The notes under the pieces: generated by a model
What the model saw: only the letters and a program-made list of their open reading frames with translations
Database searches by the model: none
What the model was told of the DNA's origin: nothing
Program-made: the position numbers and the translations under genes
In this document: positions 7,173 to 14,894 of the stretch, one piece after another
Layout: every line of letters begins with the position of its first letter
Numbering within the stretch: position 1 is the stretch's first letter
Origin: a virus
DNA length: 53,421 bases
IMG/VR virus record: IMGVR_UViG_3300028666_000004
Span: 1-53,421 of that record
Direction: 5' to 3' (one strand)

Positions 7173-7437
7173 GGAGATAGGTGATGGTATTGCAATAATG
7201 AATATAGAACATCCAAGTAATGGAAAGATTTCTACTCGCGTTAAATTTAAGCATAAAAGGTTTGATAGGCGATTTGATGATATAGAATGTAATGAATGCG
7301 AGAGAAAGATTTCTGGTCGCATGATTCGAACTGGAAAATGTGATGAAGACTGGGCAGAGGAAAATTACAAAGTATATTGGCATAAAAAATGTCCCCCTGA
7401 GATTGTTTCGAGAATGCGAAAGGAGAGAGTAAAATGA
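7165..7437 (+). CDS. Small Cys/His-containing protein, possible zinc binding
   Basis: About 90 residues. The start is uncertain: ATG at 7165 overlaps the upstream stop, a GTG lies at 7153 and an ATG at 7198. It contains IECNECERKI (CxxC, residues ~40-43) and later C and HKKC, a possible four-ligand zinc knuckle in a basic protein. It ends 4 bases inside the start of the DUF6745-like gene, so it is probably co-translated. Function unknown. Confidence 0.55.
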   Translation: MSKEIGDGIAIMNIEHPSNGKISTRVKFKHKRFDRRFDDIECNECERKISGRMIRTGKCDEDWAEENYKVYWHKKCPPEIVSRMRKERVK

Positions 7438-8594
7438 TTGAAAGTTTAACTGAAGAACAGATAGCCAAGTTTCCAGAATACGTTAAGAAATGGACTGATA
7501 TAGGATTATGTACAGATCCAGCAAATAGGCCTGAAGCAGAAAAAGCAATTAATAAATGTTATGAGCTTGCAGGCTTAAAGCGGCCAGAAAAGATAGTTTG
7601 GTGTGGATCTCCTCTTTCACAAGGTCTAGTTAGATCAATTATTACAAATGAAAATATAATGAAAGAAATAGGATCTAAGATTTCAATAGGAGATTCCGTG
7701 AGGGAGTCCGTAAGACAGTCCGTAATGGATTCCGTAGTGGATCCCGTATGGAATTCCGTAGTGGATCCCGTATGGGATTCCGTAGGGGCTTCCGTATGGG
7801 ATTCCGTAAGGGCTTCCGTATGGAATTCCGTAGGGGCTTCCGTATGGGCTTCCGTAGGGGCTTCCGTATGGGATTCCGTAGGGGCTTCCGTAAGGGCTTC
7901 CGTAGGGGCTTCCGTAAGGGCTTCCGTAGGGGCTTCCGTAAGGGCTTCCGTAGGGGCTTCCGTATGGGCTTCATCCTACGGATCTCATGATGCTGACTTC
8001 TTATCATTTTATAGTTTTTTCAGGAATGAACTTAAATTAACCACTCAAACAGATAAAATTACAGGATTAACAGAATTGGCAAATCATTGTGGATGGATAT
8101 TACCACACGAAAATATTTGTTTTGCATCTGAACGTCATTGCATTCTCAATAGAGATGAGAGAGGCAGATTACATTCAATATCTGATCCAGCTATTATGTA
8201 TCCCGATGGATGGAAAATATATGCAATCCATGGCGTAAGAGTTCCTGAATATATAGTAACGAATCCTGAACAAATAACTATTGATAAAATAGATTCTGAG
8301 AAGAATGCAGAAATCCGAAGAATAATGATTGATATTTATGGTGCTAAAAATTATATTGAAAACTGTGGCGCTACATTAATACATAATGACAAATATGGTA
8401 AGCTATACAAGAAAGTAGTTGAAGACGATGAAGATATAGTTATGGTTAAAGTAATTAATTCAACATCAGAGCCTGATGGGACATTCAAGGAATATTACCT
8501 AAGGGTCCCACCTAATATTGAACGAGCACATCAAGCTGTTGCGTGGACCTTTGGGAAAACGGAAAAGACTTATAATCCATTGTTAGAAACTTAG
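7434..8594 (+). CDS. DUF6745-like protein with SVxx tetrapeptide repeats
   Basis: 386 residues in three parts. Residues 1-85 (MIESLTEEQIAKFPEYVKKW, then an AxKAINKCYELAGL-type helix and WCGSPLS) match the usual N-terminus of this family. Residues ~88-179 are 23 tandem units of (S/P)V-x-x with x mostly Gly-Ala, Arg-Ala or Trp-Asp. Residues ~205-386 carry the conserved core: GWILPHENICFASERH, RLHSISDPAI-YPDGWKIYAIHGVRVPE, then EPDG and VAWTFG. The family is known in bacteria and phages but has no established function. The gene just downstream is its usual neighbour. Recognition is from memory of the family pattern. Confidence 0.7.
   Translation: MIESLTEEQIAKFPEYVKKWTDIGLCTDPANRPEAEKAINKCYELAGLKRPEKIVWCGSPLSQGLVRSIITNENIMKEIGSKISIGDSVRESVRQSVMDSVVDPVWNSVVDPVWDSVGASVWDSVRASVWNSVGASVWASVGASVWDSVGASVRASVGASVRASVGASVRASVGASVWASSYGSHDADFLSFYSFFRNELKLTTQTDKITGLTELANHCGWILPHENICFASERHCILNRDERGRLHSISDPAIMYPDGWKIYAIHGVRVPEYIVTNPEQITIDKIDSEKNAEIRRIMIDIYGAKNYIENCGATLIHNDKYGKLYKKVVEDDEDIVMVKVINSTSEPDGTFKEYYLRVPPNIERAHQAVAWTFGKTEKTYNPLLET
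7695..7970 (+). repeat. 12-bp tandem repeat array, 23 units, inside the DUF6745-like gene
   Basis: Units of the form TCC GTA xGG GCT or GAT encode Ser-Val-x-x. Third-codon and x positions vary, but TCCGTA is kept nearly everywhere, and the last third is almost homogeneous (alternating GGG-GCT and AGG-GCT). No frame is stopped, so long spurious ORFs appear on both strands. An in-frame 12-bp array can change length by slippage without breaking the gene. Confidence 0.95.
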
Positions 8595-8604
8595 GAGAAC
8601 CAAT

Positions 8605-8925
8605 ATGTTTAAACAAGCCAGACAAGGTGATGTATTTATAGAAGAAGCATCTATCACTATAGATAATGATTTTGAGCAAATCCCAAAAGACGCAGGAAGA
8701 ATTATATTAGCTTATGGTGAGGCTACGGGACATGCGCATGCAATAAAAGATACATCTAGTCTTTACTTTAAAAACAAGAAGACAAGCAAGATATATTTAG
8801 TAGTAAACAATCCTACTGAAATTACGCATGAAGAGCATAAAGAGATACCCTTGAAACCATCTATTTATGAAGTTATCAGACAGGTTGAATATACTCCTGA
8901 AGAAATTAGGTATGTGGCGGATTAG
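8605..8925 (+). CDS. Small conserved partner of the DUF6745-like protein
   Basis: 106 residues, starting after TAGGAG. Conserved-looking motifs: RQGDVFIEEA near the N-terminus, LAYGEATGHAHAI (residues ~34-46), HEEHKEIPL and VIRQVEYTPEEIRYVAD at the end. This pattern is shared by small proteins commonly encoded next to DUF6745 genes in bacteria and phages. The GHAHAI and HEEH histidines could form a metal site. Function unknown; the 10-base gap to 8594 indicates one transcript. Confidence 0.65.
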   Translation: MFKQARQGDVFIEEASITIDNDFEQIPKDAGRIILAYGEATGHAHAIKDTSSLYFKNKKTSKIYLVVNNPTEITHEEHKEIPLKPSIYEVIRQVEYTPEEIRYVAD

Positions 8926-8929
8926 ATAA

Positions 8930-9115
8930 ATGAAATGTACCTGTTGTGGTAAATTTACAAAAGAATCCGAGTTGACGCAAAGAGCTGAATATAGTCAGAA
9001 TGGATATATTGACGTTTATCATATATGTGGAAAATGTTATGAAGAAAAATCAATTGATTGCCCAATCTGCGGGAAAGAAGTTTTACCCGGTGATAATCAT
9101 GGTCATTATTTATAA
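8930..9115 (+). CDS. Small zinc-ribbon protein
   Basis: 61 residues with three Cys pairs: MKCTCCGK, HICGKCYEE and DCPICGKEVLPG. The spacing fits one or two small zinc ribbons. No other domain is present. It follows the DUF6745 pair by 4 bases and may belong to that unit. Likely a nucleic-acid or protein-binding adaptor; exact role unknown. Confidence 0.6.
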   Translation: MKCTCCGKFTKESELTQRAEYSQNGYIDVYHICGKCYEEKSIDCPICGKEVLPGDNHGHYL

Positions 9116-9124
9116 GGATTAAAC

Positions 9125-9361
9125 ATGAAAAATACTGAAGCATATGATGATTGGATAAGCAAAGTTGATAGATTGCAGGAATTGTTATCTGAGTCTGCGC
9201 ATGCAATGAATGCATATATGTGCTCAAAGGACCCATCTAAAATTGTAATAGCTCCTAAAATCAATTATGCAGCAATTGAAAACATGAATAAGCGTTTCAA
9301 TGAAGCCAAGGAAGCTATTGAGTTCATCAAGAGTCGGGTATATTGCTATTTTCCGGATTAA
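9125..9361 (+). CDS. Hypothetical helical protein
   Basis: 78 residues, no family recognised, starting after AAGGATT. Two predicted helices (about 5-30 and 48-70) are joined by a Lys/Pro-containing linker. It ends 5 bases before the next gene. No motif allows a functional guess. Confidence 0.5.
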   Translation: MKNTEAYDDWISKVDRLQELLSESAHAMNAYMCSKDPSKIVIAPKINYAAIENMNKRFNEAKEAIEFIKSRVYCYFPD

Positions 9362-9366
9362 GAAGA

Positions 9367-9708
9367 ATGACTATTTATACTGGCAGCATTGGTGAACTTA
9401 TTGATAATATGAAAGCCTATGTATTTTTTTACAAAAGCAATTATATACCTAGCGATATAAGAAAGTTTCTCTCAATTGAATATGATATTGAGTTTGGAAC
9501 AGATTCATATTGCGTCTCATTAGTATACGAAAACAATGATGTTCGTAAGATACTAAGAACAATTAAGATAGGCAGATTTGACTTGATAAACGAAACAAAC
9601 GAAAACATGAGAAATACCATAATCGATATGCTTGAGTTATTGTTAACTGCTGTCTTTCCTAAGGATAAAAGACTTGAAGAGCATAGAAAACTGTTGGAGG
9701 ATAAATGA
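9367..9708 (+). CDS. Hypothetical early protein
   Basis: 113 residues; the start at 9367 follows AAGAAG, whereas an upstream in-frame start at 9343 lies inside the previous gene. The predicted fold is alpha/beta with a helical C-terminus. No family recognised. Its stop overlaps the ribosome-site region of the next gene (GGAGGATAAATGA). Confidence 0.5.
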   Translation: MTIYTGSIGELIDNMKAYVFFYKSNYIPSDIRKFLSIEYDIEFGTDSYCVSLVYENNDVRKILRTIKIGRFDLINETNENMRNTIIDMLELLLTAVFPKDKRLEEHRKLLEDK

Positions 9709-9709
9709 A

Positions 9710-9940
9710 ATGAAAGTTAAGACAACAATTGAATTAGATGGAAATACTGTTTGCCCAATAACAAATGAATCACACGAATTATATATTGGAATAGCTGATT
9801 TATTAAATAGATTTTATGGAAAGGCTGTTTCTCTTCCCCAGGATTGCACATTTGTTCTTAGATGGAAAAACTATGAAGATAATGACGCTCCATGGAAAGG
9901 AGCAAAGGAAATCAAAGAAGCGCATTTAATATTTGAGTAA
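9710..9940 (+). CDS. Hypothetical early protein
   Basis: 76 residues; the start at 9710 is preferred because GGAGG lies 11 bases upstream. It begins MKVKTTIELDGNTV and ends with an acidic helix. No family recognised. It lies 11 bases before the HD-domain gene and is probably on the same message. Confidence 0.5.
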   Translation: MKVKTTIELDGNTVCPITNESHELYIGIADLLNRFYGKAVSLPQDCTFVLRWKNYEDNDAPWKGAKEIKEAHLIFE

Positions 9941-9951
9941 GGAGATATAGA

Positions 9952-10545
9952 ATGAGTGAAATAACTATAGCTAAAGCTAAACTGCTTTCAAGAATAGCTC
10001 ATGATAGTATAGGGCAAAAGAGAAAATATACAGGAGAGCCCTATTATAGCCATCCATATGATGTTGTAATGATTCTTCATTATCATAAATTATATACATT
10101 TTACGATGAATTAATTGTTGCGGCATACTTACATGATATGCTTGAGGATGTAGAGCCTATTAATCCTTATTTTAACAAAGAATTAATTATAAATATATTT
10201 GGTATAGATCTTGGAAGGCAAGCAAGTGACACTGTTTATGAATTGACAACCGATAATAAAAGGTTTTCAGGTAATAGAGCTGAACGTCATATTAAAAAGT
10301 TAGAACACTATTCTAGTATATCGACGCATGCCTCACTAATCAAGCTTGCAGATATAATTGATAACTGTAGTAGCATCGTAAAGCATGATAAAGACTTTGC
10401 GAAAGTTTATATAAGGGAATGTTTAGAGATAGCAAAAGTTTTACAAGACAATATCGATATAACTAATATAGACCAGTCTGGACTTTATGATAGGTGTATG
10501 TTAACATTATATAAAGCTAAAGATGAGCTTGGATGGGAGATATAG
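9952..10545 (+). CDS. HD-domain (p)ppGpp hydrolase-like protein (Mesh1/SpoT type)
   Basis: 197 residues, about the length of Mesh1-type single-domain hydrolases, with no synthetase or regulatory domain. Residues expected of the family are present: the GQKRKYTGEPYYSHPYDVV signature (His34), AAYLHDMLEDVE (His61, Asp62, Glu65, Asp66) and SLIKLADIIDN (Asp134, Asn138). In Mesh1 and SpoT these bind manganese and hydrolyse the 3'-pyrophosphate of (p)ppGpp. The start follows AAGGAGATATAG. It could instead act on another nucleotide. Predicted effect: lowering the stringent-response signal during infection. Confidence 0.75.
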   Translation: MSEITIAKAKLLSRIAHDSIGQKRKYTGEPYYSHPYDVVMILHYHKLYTFYDELIVAAYLHDMLEDVEPINPYFNKELIINIFGIDLGRQASDTVYELTTDNKRFSGNRAERHIKKLEHYSSISTHASLIKLADIIDNCSSIVKHDKDFAKVYIRECLEIAKVLQDNIDITNIDQSGLYDRCMLTLYKAKDELGWEI

Positions 10546-10818
10546 ATGTGTTTTCTTGAATGTTACAAAAATTGGCGAAAAAAGAAGAGTGAAACTAAGA
10601 TACAAGAGGTGGCTGCTCAGCAGGCAGTAGAGAATAATGTAGAGAATCTTAAGGTTTCACTTGATAGAGCTCAATTGATTGAGCCTCTGCCAAAAGGTGG
10701 AGAAGTTCATGTAAGGATTAGGTATAACGAAGATAATCAATTTCATGACCCAAGAGGACAAATGGAGATGCAAGAGCCTGTTAGGGTTAAACATATTGTA
10801 AGATTTAATAATGCATGA
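10546..10818 (+). CDS. Hypothetical charged protein
   Basis: 90 residues, starting on the base after the HD gene's stop, with GGGAGATAT as ribosome site. The N-terminal ~50 residues are a charged helix (NWRKKKSETKIQEVAAQQ) and the remainder is beta-like with HVRIRYNED. No family recognised. Tight spacing implies coupled expression with the HD protein. Confidence 0.55.
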   Translation: MCFLECYKNWRKKKSETKIQEVAAQQAVENNVENLKVSLDRAQLIEPLPKGGEVHVRIRYNEDNQFHDPRGQMEMQEPVRVKHIVRFNNA

Positions 10819-10827
10819 GGGCTAAGC

Positions 10828-11088
10828 ATGAGATTCTGGATTATCTTATTTGTCGCACTAGTAGTTTTAAATCTGGTTGTAACTTTTTATAGCACATGTC
10901 ATGCAATGGAGTGTAAGGAAGTGACTATAGATAAGATTAGGGTTCTGAAAAAAAGTGAAGACCGCACATGGACTGGACCTCTTTTTGAAGAGCATTTTAA
11001 GATAGATGATGAATATGAAATAAAAGGGTATAGCTGTACAACAGGTAGAACCTGTAGCGTCTTGTTATGTAAGGAAGATAAGTTATGA
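10828..11088 (+). CDS. Small exported or membrane-anchored Cys-rich protein
   Basis: 86 residues. Residues 2-22 form a signal or anchor (FWIILFVALVVLNLVVTF) followed by STCHAMEC; cleavage after HA is possible. The mature part has further Cys (GYSCTTGRTCSVLLC), which could form disulphides in the periplasm. Export to the periplasm fits a Gram-negative host and could serve envelope protection or superinfection exclusion. No family recognised. Confidence 0.55.
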   Translation: MRFWIILFVALVVLNLVVTFYSTCHAMECKEVTIDKIRVLKKSEDRTWTGPLFEEHFKIDDEYEIKGYSCTTGRTCSVLLCKEDKL

Positions 11089-11420
11089 AAATAGTGCAGC
11101 ATGTTCCTGGATTTGTAAGTGGTCATACGCCATTTCAATTTGAATTTAATACGACGCAAGAATTGCTTAATCGTCCGGAAATTATAAAAATACAAGATAC
11201 AGGATCGATATGGATGAAATCAAAAGATGAAGATGAGATTATGTTAATGATAGAATACAATAATTCTCGAGCAGGTCAGGCAGAAGATGAAGGAGAGAGA
11301 ACATTTTATGTTATAGGATATATATCTGGAACTAAAGAAGAGCTGGAAACTATAGACTTACCTGAATTTGATTACAACAATCCAAAATATCATAACAAAC
11401 AAAATAAGGAAGATAAATAA
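11085..11420 (+). CDS. Hypothetical early protein
   Basis: 111 residues, overlapping the previous stop by ATGA. It begins MKIVQHVPGFVSGHTPFQFEFN, a beta-rich start, with an acidic Lys/Asn C-terminus. Short phage proteins with a similar HVPGFV..H.P..fefdtleeLL pattern are common but uncharacterised. No catalytic motif. Confidence 0.55.
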   Translation: MKIVQHVPGFVSGHTPFQFEFNTTQELLNRPEIIKIQDTGSIWMKSKDEDEIMLMIEYNNSRAGQAEDEGERTFYVIGYISGTKEELETIDLPEFDYNNPKYHNKQNKEDK

Positions 11421-11666
11421 ATGATAGTAGAATGTATTGCTTGGGGAGTTATTGCCTTAACATTTTTTAGCTCTCTTGTAATTATTGATGTTGCGCGCGC
11501 ATTAAATAATCTAAATAAAAAACTAGATGTCCTGAATATTTTGGACAAATTGGAGTGTATAGAAAAAGAAGCGAAGATGTGCAGGGCTAATTGTCATGAT
11601 ATACAAAGACAATTAGGAATTATATTGTCATTAGAGGAGGAATCAGAATGCAAGAGCAAAGATTAA
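11421..11666 (+). CDS. Small membrane protein with coiled-coil tail
   Basis: 81 residues. One N-terminal membrane segment (about residues 7-25) is followed by a coiled-coil-like region (LNNLNKKLDVLNILDKLECI) and a charged C-terminus. It starts right after the previous stop and overlaps the next gene by 19 bases. The topology suggests an inner-membrane anchored helical protein; function unknown. Confidence 0.5.
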   Translation: MIVECIAWGVIALTFFSSLVIIDVARALNNLNKKLDVLNILDKLECIEKEAKMCRANCHDIQRQLGIILSLEEESECKSKD

Positions 11667-12109
11667 CATTTAAAGATAGAAGTAGATACTCTAGAGGTCC
11701 ATGGGATGATGAGCCAGATAGAATCTATTGGGTAGATGATGAAACGAAATATCCATGTTTAATGAAGCGTAATAATAGCGGTGTATGGTGCGGCTATGTG
11801 GCGGTTAATGAATCACATCCATTATATGGTAAAGATTATAGCGGGCTAGATATAGAAATTCATAGAGGATTAACATATGCAGGGTATTGTGATGGGGATG
11901 CAGAAAAAGGTATATGTCATGTCAAGGATGATGGAGAAGATGAGGTGTATTGGTTTGGATTTGACTGTAATCATGGGTGCGATCTTACTCCGATGGAAGA
12001 TATGTACAGCAATTTCGGTGCAACATATCGTGATGAGGAATGGGTTAAGCGTGAAGTAAAGTATTTGGCTCATCAGCTTAAGTATAAGGGGGATGAAACT
12101 TCCAAATAG
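11648..12109 (+). CDS. Conserved phage protein of unknown function ('RGPWDDEPD' type)
   Basis: 153 residues; strong ribosome site GAGGAGG. The order RGPWDDEPDRIYWVD, WCGYVAVNESHPLYGKDY, HRGLTYAG, ICHV, WFGFDCNHGCDLTP and a C-terminal REVKYLAHQL matches a conserved protein seen in many phages and some bacterial genomes. Several conserved His, Cys and Asp suggest metal binding, but no function is established. Recognition is by pattern only. Confidence 0.65.
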   Translation: MQEQRLTFKDRSRYSRGPWDDEPDRIYWVDDETKYPCLMKRNNSGVWCGYVAVNESHPLYGKDYSGLDIEIHRGLTYAGYCDGDAEKGICHVKDDGEDEVYWFGFDCNHGCDLTPMEDMYSNFGATYRDEEWVKREVKYLAHQLKYKGDETSK

Positions 12110-12330
12110 ATTTAATTGGTGAAATATTTGACTTCGCGTTTAGCTGTAGTAGTTGGGTTGCTAGGTTATTGAATGCTAAAGCTGTGAGAATATGTTTTAT
12201 AATATGGAGTGTGTGCTCTTTATATTGGATATACAGGAATATATCGAATGAGTTATATTCACAAGCATTGTTTCAGGTTCCGACGATAGCGCTGAATATA
12301 TATGGCTATGTTAAATGGGGGAAGAGGTAA
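12097..12330 (+). pseudogene. Membrane-protein reading frame without a standard start codon
   Basis: An open frame of 77 codons ends at 12330, immediately before the next ATG. Its product would have two hydrophobic segments (residues ~26-45 RICFIIWSVCSLYWIY and ~58-70 FQVPTIALNIYGY) and end KWGKR, like a family of small two-pass phage membrane proteins. No ATG, GTG or TTG lies in the first 25 codons. An ATG at 12093, just after AAGGGGG, is in another frame and stops after nine codons. Possible explanations are a non-canonical start (ATA 12106 or ATT 12115), a frameshift, or a sequence error. It fills the 221-base gap between annotated genes. Confidence 0.5.
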
Positions 12331-12747
12331 ATGGGTCTTGATGTTAGCGTATCAGCAGTAATTGGTTATAAATTGAAAATAAGGGATATCTATGATAATA
12401 ATTTTATTGAAGATCAATCCAAAGATTATGCTTTATTTGTTCAAAATAATGAATATGAGACATTTTTAGCTGATTTTATAGACCACACTTCACTAATATA
12501 TCTAAATATTGTAGCTTCTATGGAAGATGGTTTTGATGATTTTGAAGACCATTTAATCTTATATTACGAAAGAAATCATAAGGGGATGGAATCAAGAGGG
12601 ATATTGGTAGGCTCAATGAAAGTTGATTTTTATACTGAAAAACAGATTGATAAGATTAAGGAAAAAATAAAAGGTATTTTGCTGCCAATTGGGATATGGA
12701 ATGAAGAAAATTTTGGTCTATGGGTAGCATCAAATGCGAGTTGGTAA
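12331..12747 (+). CDS. Hypothetical early protein
   Basis: 138 residues, starting right after the upstream frame with GGGGGAAGAGG as ribosome site. It begins MGLDVSVSAVIGYKLKI, an opening seen in small phage proteins of unknown role, and is acidic through the middle (MEDGFDDFEDH). No family assigned. Confidence 0.6.
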   Translation: MGLDVSVSAVIGYKLKIRDIYDNNFIEDQSKDYALFVQNNEYETFLADFIDHTSLIYLNIVASMEDGFDDFEDHLILYYERNHKGMESRGILVGSMKVDFYTEKQIDKIKEKIKGILLPIGIWNEENFGLWVASNASW

Positions 12748-12755
12748 GTAGAATA

Positions 12756-13019
12756 ATGATGAAGGTAACAGAAAGATACTCATTTTATTATGAGGATCCA
12801 TTAATCATCACTCAAAAATTATGGACGAAAGATGCTTCATTTCGGTGTTTACAAGATAATATGGAGATATTGAATGAATTACTTTCTTATAATATATTTA
12901 CAGACCCTTATCTTCCAGGCTTTTTAAACATGTTTATAGCTAAAAGGAAAAGATTAATTGCTGAAAGTATTCAGGATTTAAAGAGCTACGGAGAGAATAA
13001 AGGGTATAAGAAAACATGA
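12756..13019 (+). CDS. Hypothetical early protein
   Basis: 87 residues; ATG at 12756 is preferred over an in-frame ATG at 12720 that lies inside the previous gene. Aromatic-rich and mildly basic at the C-terminus. It overlaps the next start by ATGA. No family recognised. Confidence 0.45.
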   Translation: MMKVTERYSFYYEDPLIITQKLWTKDASFRCLQDNMEILNELLSYNIFTDPYLPGFLNMFIAKRKRLIAESIQDLKSYGENKGYKKT

Positions 13020-13312
13020 ATAATAATTGGCATGTTCTATATAAAACGAAATTAGATGAGATGACGGATGCATATCAAGCCGCAGTATCTACTATCAATA
13101 TGCTTCAAATGGAAATTAACAAGCTTAATAAGATTATCGATCGCCTCATTCGCGGTAACATGCTTCATGAGAAAAGTGAGCCTTGCCTTGAGTTTGGTAT
13201 TTATAGTATAAAGTTACCACAAGCAGAAAGAGAAGACTGGGTTAAAGTTAATGATATGGTTAAATCATTTAGAAAGATAATTGATGAAATAATTGAAAGC
13301 ACAGGAGGATAG
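13016..13312 (+). CDS. Hypothetical coiled-coil protein
   Basis: 98 residues. Residues ~10-45 form a likely coiled coil (AVSTINMLQMEINKLNKIID) and the C-terminal half is mixed. The start overlaps the upstream stop. No family recognised; a small oligomeric regulator or adaptor is possible. Confidence 0.5.
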   Translation: MNNNWHVLYKTKLDEMTDAYQAAVSTINMLQMEINKLNKIIDRLIRGNMLHEKSEPCLEFGIYSIKLPQAEREDWVKVNDMVKSFRKIIDEIIESTGG

Positions 13313-13313
13313 A

Positions 13314-13676
13314 ATGAGTTATGACATATATTTAAACGAGAAAGAAGAATCTATAGGATATAGCGGGACAAAATATCATGAGGTATTAAAGATGCCGCAT
13401 CTTCATTATGAAGGTGGAACTATAAACCTCTGCGGAGAAGAAAAATGCATATTGAATGTAACATACAATTACTGCAATCTATTTAGATTTAAATCATTAG
13501 ATGGAAAAGTGGCAAAAGATACATTGAAAGAAATGAAAGATTTTTGTGAAGAGCATAAAGGTGAACCAATTGATTTAGACTATTGGAAAAGCTGCCCAGG
13601 AAACGTTAGAAAAGCATTAGAGGTTTTGATAAGATTTTCTGAACAACATCCAGAAGGTATATGGGAGGTAATATGA
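13314..13676 (+). CDS. Conserved phage protein ('MSYDIYL' type)
   Basis: 120 residues; the start at 13314 follows GGAGGATAGA. It begins MSYDIYLNEKEE and has HYEGGTINLCGEEKCILNVT followed by YNYC, matching a widespread phage protein (SYDIyl.., then ggTY...G, then lNvTYNYs). Its function is not established. It overlaps the next gene by 4 bases (TAATGA). Confidence 0.65.
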   Translation: MSYDIYLNEKEESIGYSGTKYHEVLKMPHLHYEGGTINLCGEEKCILNVTYNYCNLFRFKSLDGKVAKDTLKEMKDFCEEHKGEPIDLDYWKSCPGNVRKALEVLIRFSEQHPEGIWEVI

Positions 13677-13843
13677 GGCTTAGAAAGAAAGATGCTAAAA
13701 TGATAATTGATGGTTTACATAAGCTTACTGGGGAATCGTTTGGGACTAGTAGTTCACCTTATGATGAGGAAAAGGTTGAAATGCTAATCGATGAGATAAA
13801 GGAGCGAGTCTTAACGCGTAAAGAGAAGGAAAAGAAAGAATGA
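13673..13843 (+). CDS. Small basic/acidic hypothetical protein
   Basis: 56 residues, with GGGAGGT as ribosome site. Mostly helical and highly charged, ending in a Lys/Arg/Glu tail (RVLTRKEKEKKE). Overlaps neighbours on both sides by a few bases. No family recognised. Confidence 0.5.
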   Translation: MRLRKKDAKMIIDGLHKLTGESFGTSSSPYDEEKVEMLIDEIKERVLTRKEKEKKE

Positions 13844-14451
13844 GTGATATAGCACGAGATTTAATGTGTGAATGGCTAGATGAGGCTAAACAAGAAGAGT
13901 ATAAGTTAGAGCCAATGAAAGCATATAATATTAAACCAGAATTGTTCCTGTATGATATTAAAGCTCCAAAGTATATGAGATATTATGTAGCTAATATGAA
14001 AGTACGTGGCAGCGAAATCTCTGCCAAAATAACTGAAAATCCAATGCATTTAGAAGATATTAACTACACTATAGAAGATCATTATAAGAGAGGATTAGTC
14101 CCATTATCGCCAAGGATGTATCCCTCAATGCCTGAGAAAGATGGATTAATAGAGAAAAGGGATATGGCGTTATTTGTATGTGCTAACAAAGAAGAGATTG
14201 GAGAGGTGCTGCATAAATATATTACTAAAGGGATAGAGAGATTTAAGAAAGAGGAGTACGACCCATTAAAAGAGAAACTAAGGAAAGCAGAAATGCTAAT
14301 AGCTAACTATGAGGATTTAGTTGATAAGCAAGATGAGCTTAATGATAGGTTAAACATGCTTAATCCAATTAAGAGAATTAAGGATGAAGGTATAAAAGTG
14401 GGAGATGAAGAAATATACTTCCCTTATGGTGAGGAAGGATGGCACGAATGA
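13840..14451 (+). CDS. Hypothetical protein with C-terminal coiled coil
   Basis: 203 residues. The N-terminal ~120 residues contain LSPRMYPSMPEKDG and hydrophobic strands. Residues ~135-185 form a long charged coiled coil (FKKEEYDPLKEKLRKAEMLI). No family recognised. ATGA overlaps join it to both neighbours, indicating one polycistronic message. Confidence 0.55.
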   Translation: MSDIARDLMCEWLDEAKQEEYKLEPMKAYNIKPELFLYDIKAPKYMRYYVANMKVRGSEISAKITENPMHLEDINYTIEDHYKRGLVPLSPRMYPSMPEKDGLIEKRDMALFVCANKEEIGEVLHKYITKGIERFKKEEYDPLKEKLRKAEMLIANYEDLVDKQDELNDRLNMLNPIKRIKDEGIKVGDEEIYFPYGEEGWHE

Positions 14452-14894
14452 ATTATCATGACAAAAAAGTACTTGAAATGGCACGTGATTTATTTAATTC
14501 CAGGATGAAAGAAGAGGGTATAGAAGGAGTTAAATTTACCACAAGCATGAGGGCCGGATATAGCATCGGAAGTGACTTTAGCTCTTCTGCACTTGTGAAA
14601 GAAGAAAATGAATTAATGGAGCGGTTTAAAGAGGTGCTAATTGAGGAAGAATCAGAAAGACGTAAAACACGTATGAATGAGGGAGAACAACAAGTGAAAG
14701 AAGGATGCAGCATTGACACTAAGACAGTAAAAGAAAAGATAAATGACTACTGTAATCATATGGACGCTCTTGGCCTCCAAGCAACTTTAGCAGGAATCCA
14801 TGGTTATCTTGGGTTAATGATAATGCAACATTTACTTTCAACTGATGATTACATAGAGGTAATTAATAGGTTAGAAAATGCTAACAAAAGTTGA
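14448..14894 (+). CDS. Hypothetical protein
   Basis: 148 residues; the start at 14448 follows GAGGAAGG by 9 bases, better spaced than the ATG at 14439. The central section is highly charged (EEESERRKTRMNEGEQQVKE) and the C-terminal part is helical with LGLQATLAGIHGYLGLM. It overlaps the next gene by 17 bases. No family recognised. Confidence 0.5.
   Translation: MNYHDKKVLEMARDLFNSRMKEEGIEGVKFTTSMRAGYSIGSDFSSSALVKEENELMERFKEVLIEEESERRKTRMNEGEQQVKEGCSIDTKTVKEKINDYCNHMDALGLQATLAGIHGYLGLMIMQHLLSTDDYIEVINRLENANKS

Noticed and set aside
7675-8007. Long minus-strand frame of Arg-Lys-Pro-Leu repeats and a plus-strand Gly-Phe-Arg frame over the repeat array
   Set aside because: Both arise because a 12-bp repeat lacking stop codons is open in every frame; the SVxx frame has the conserved flanking domains.
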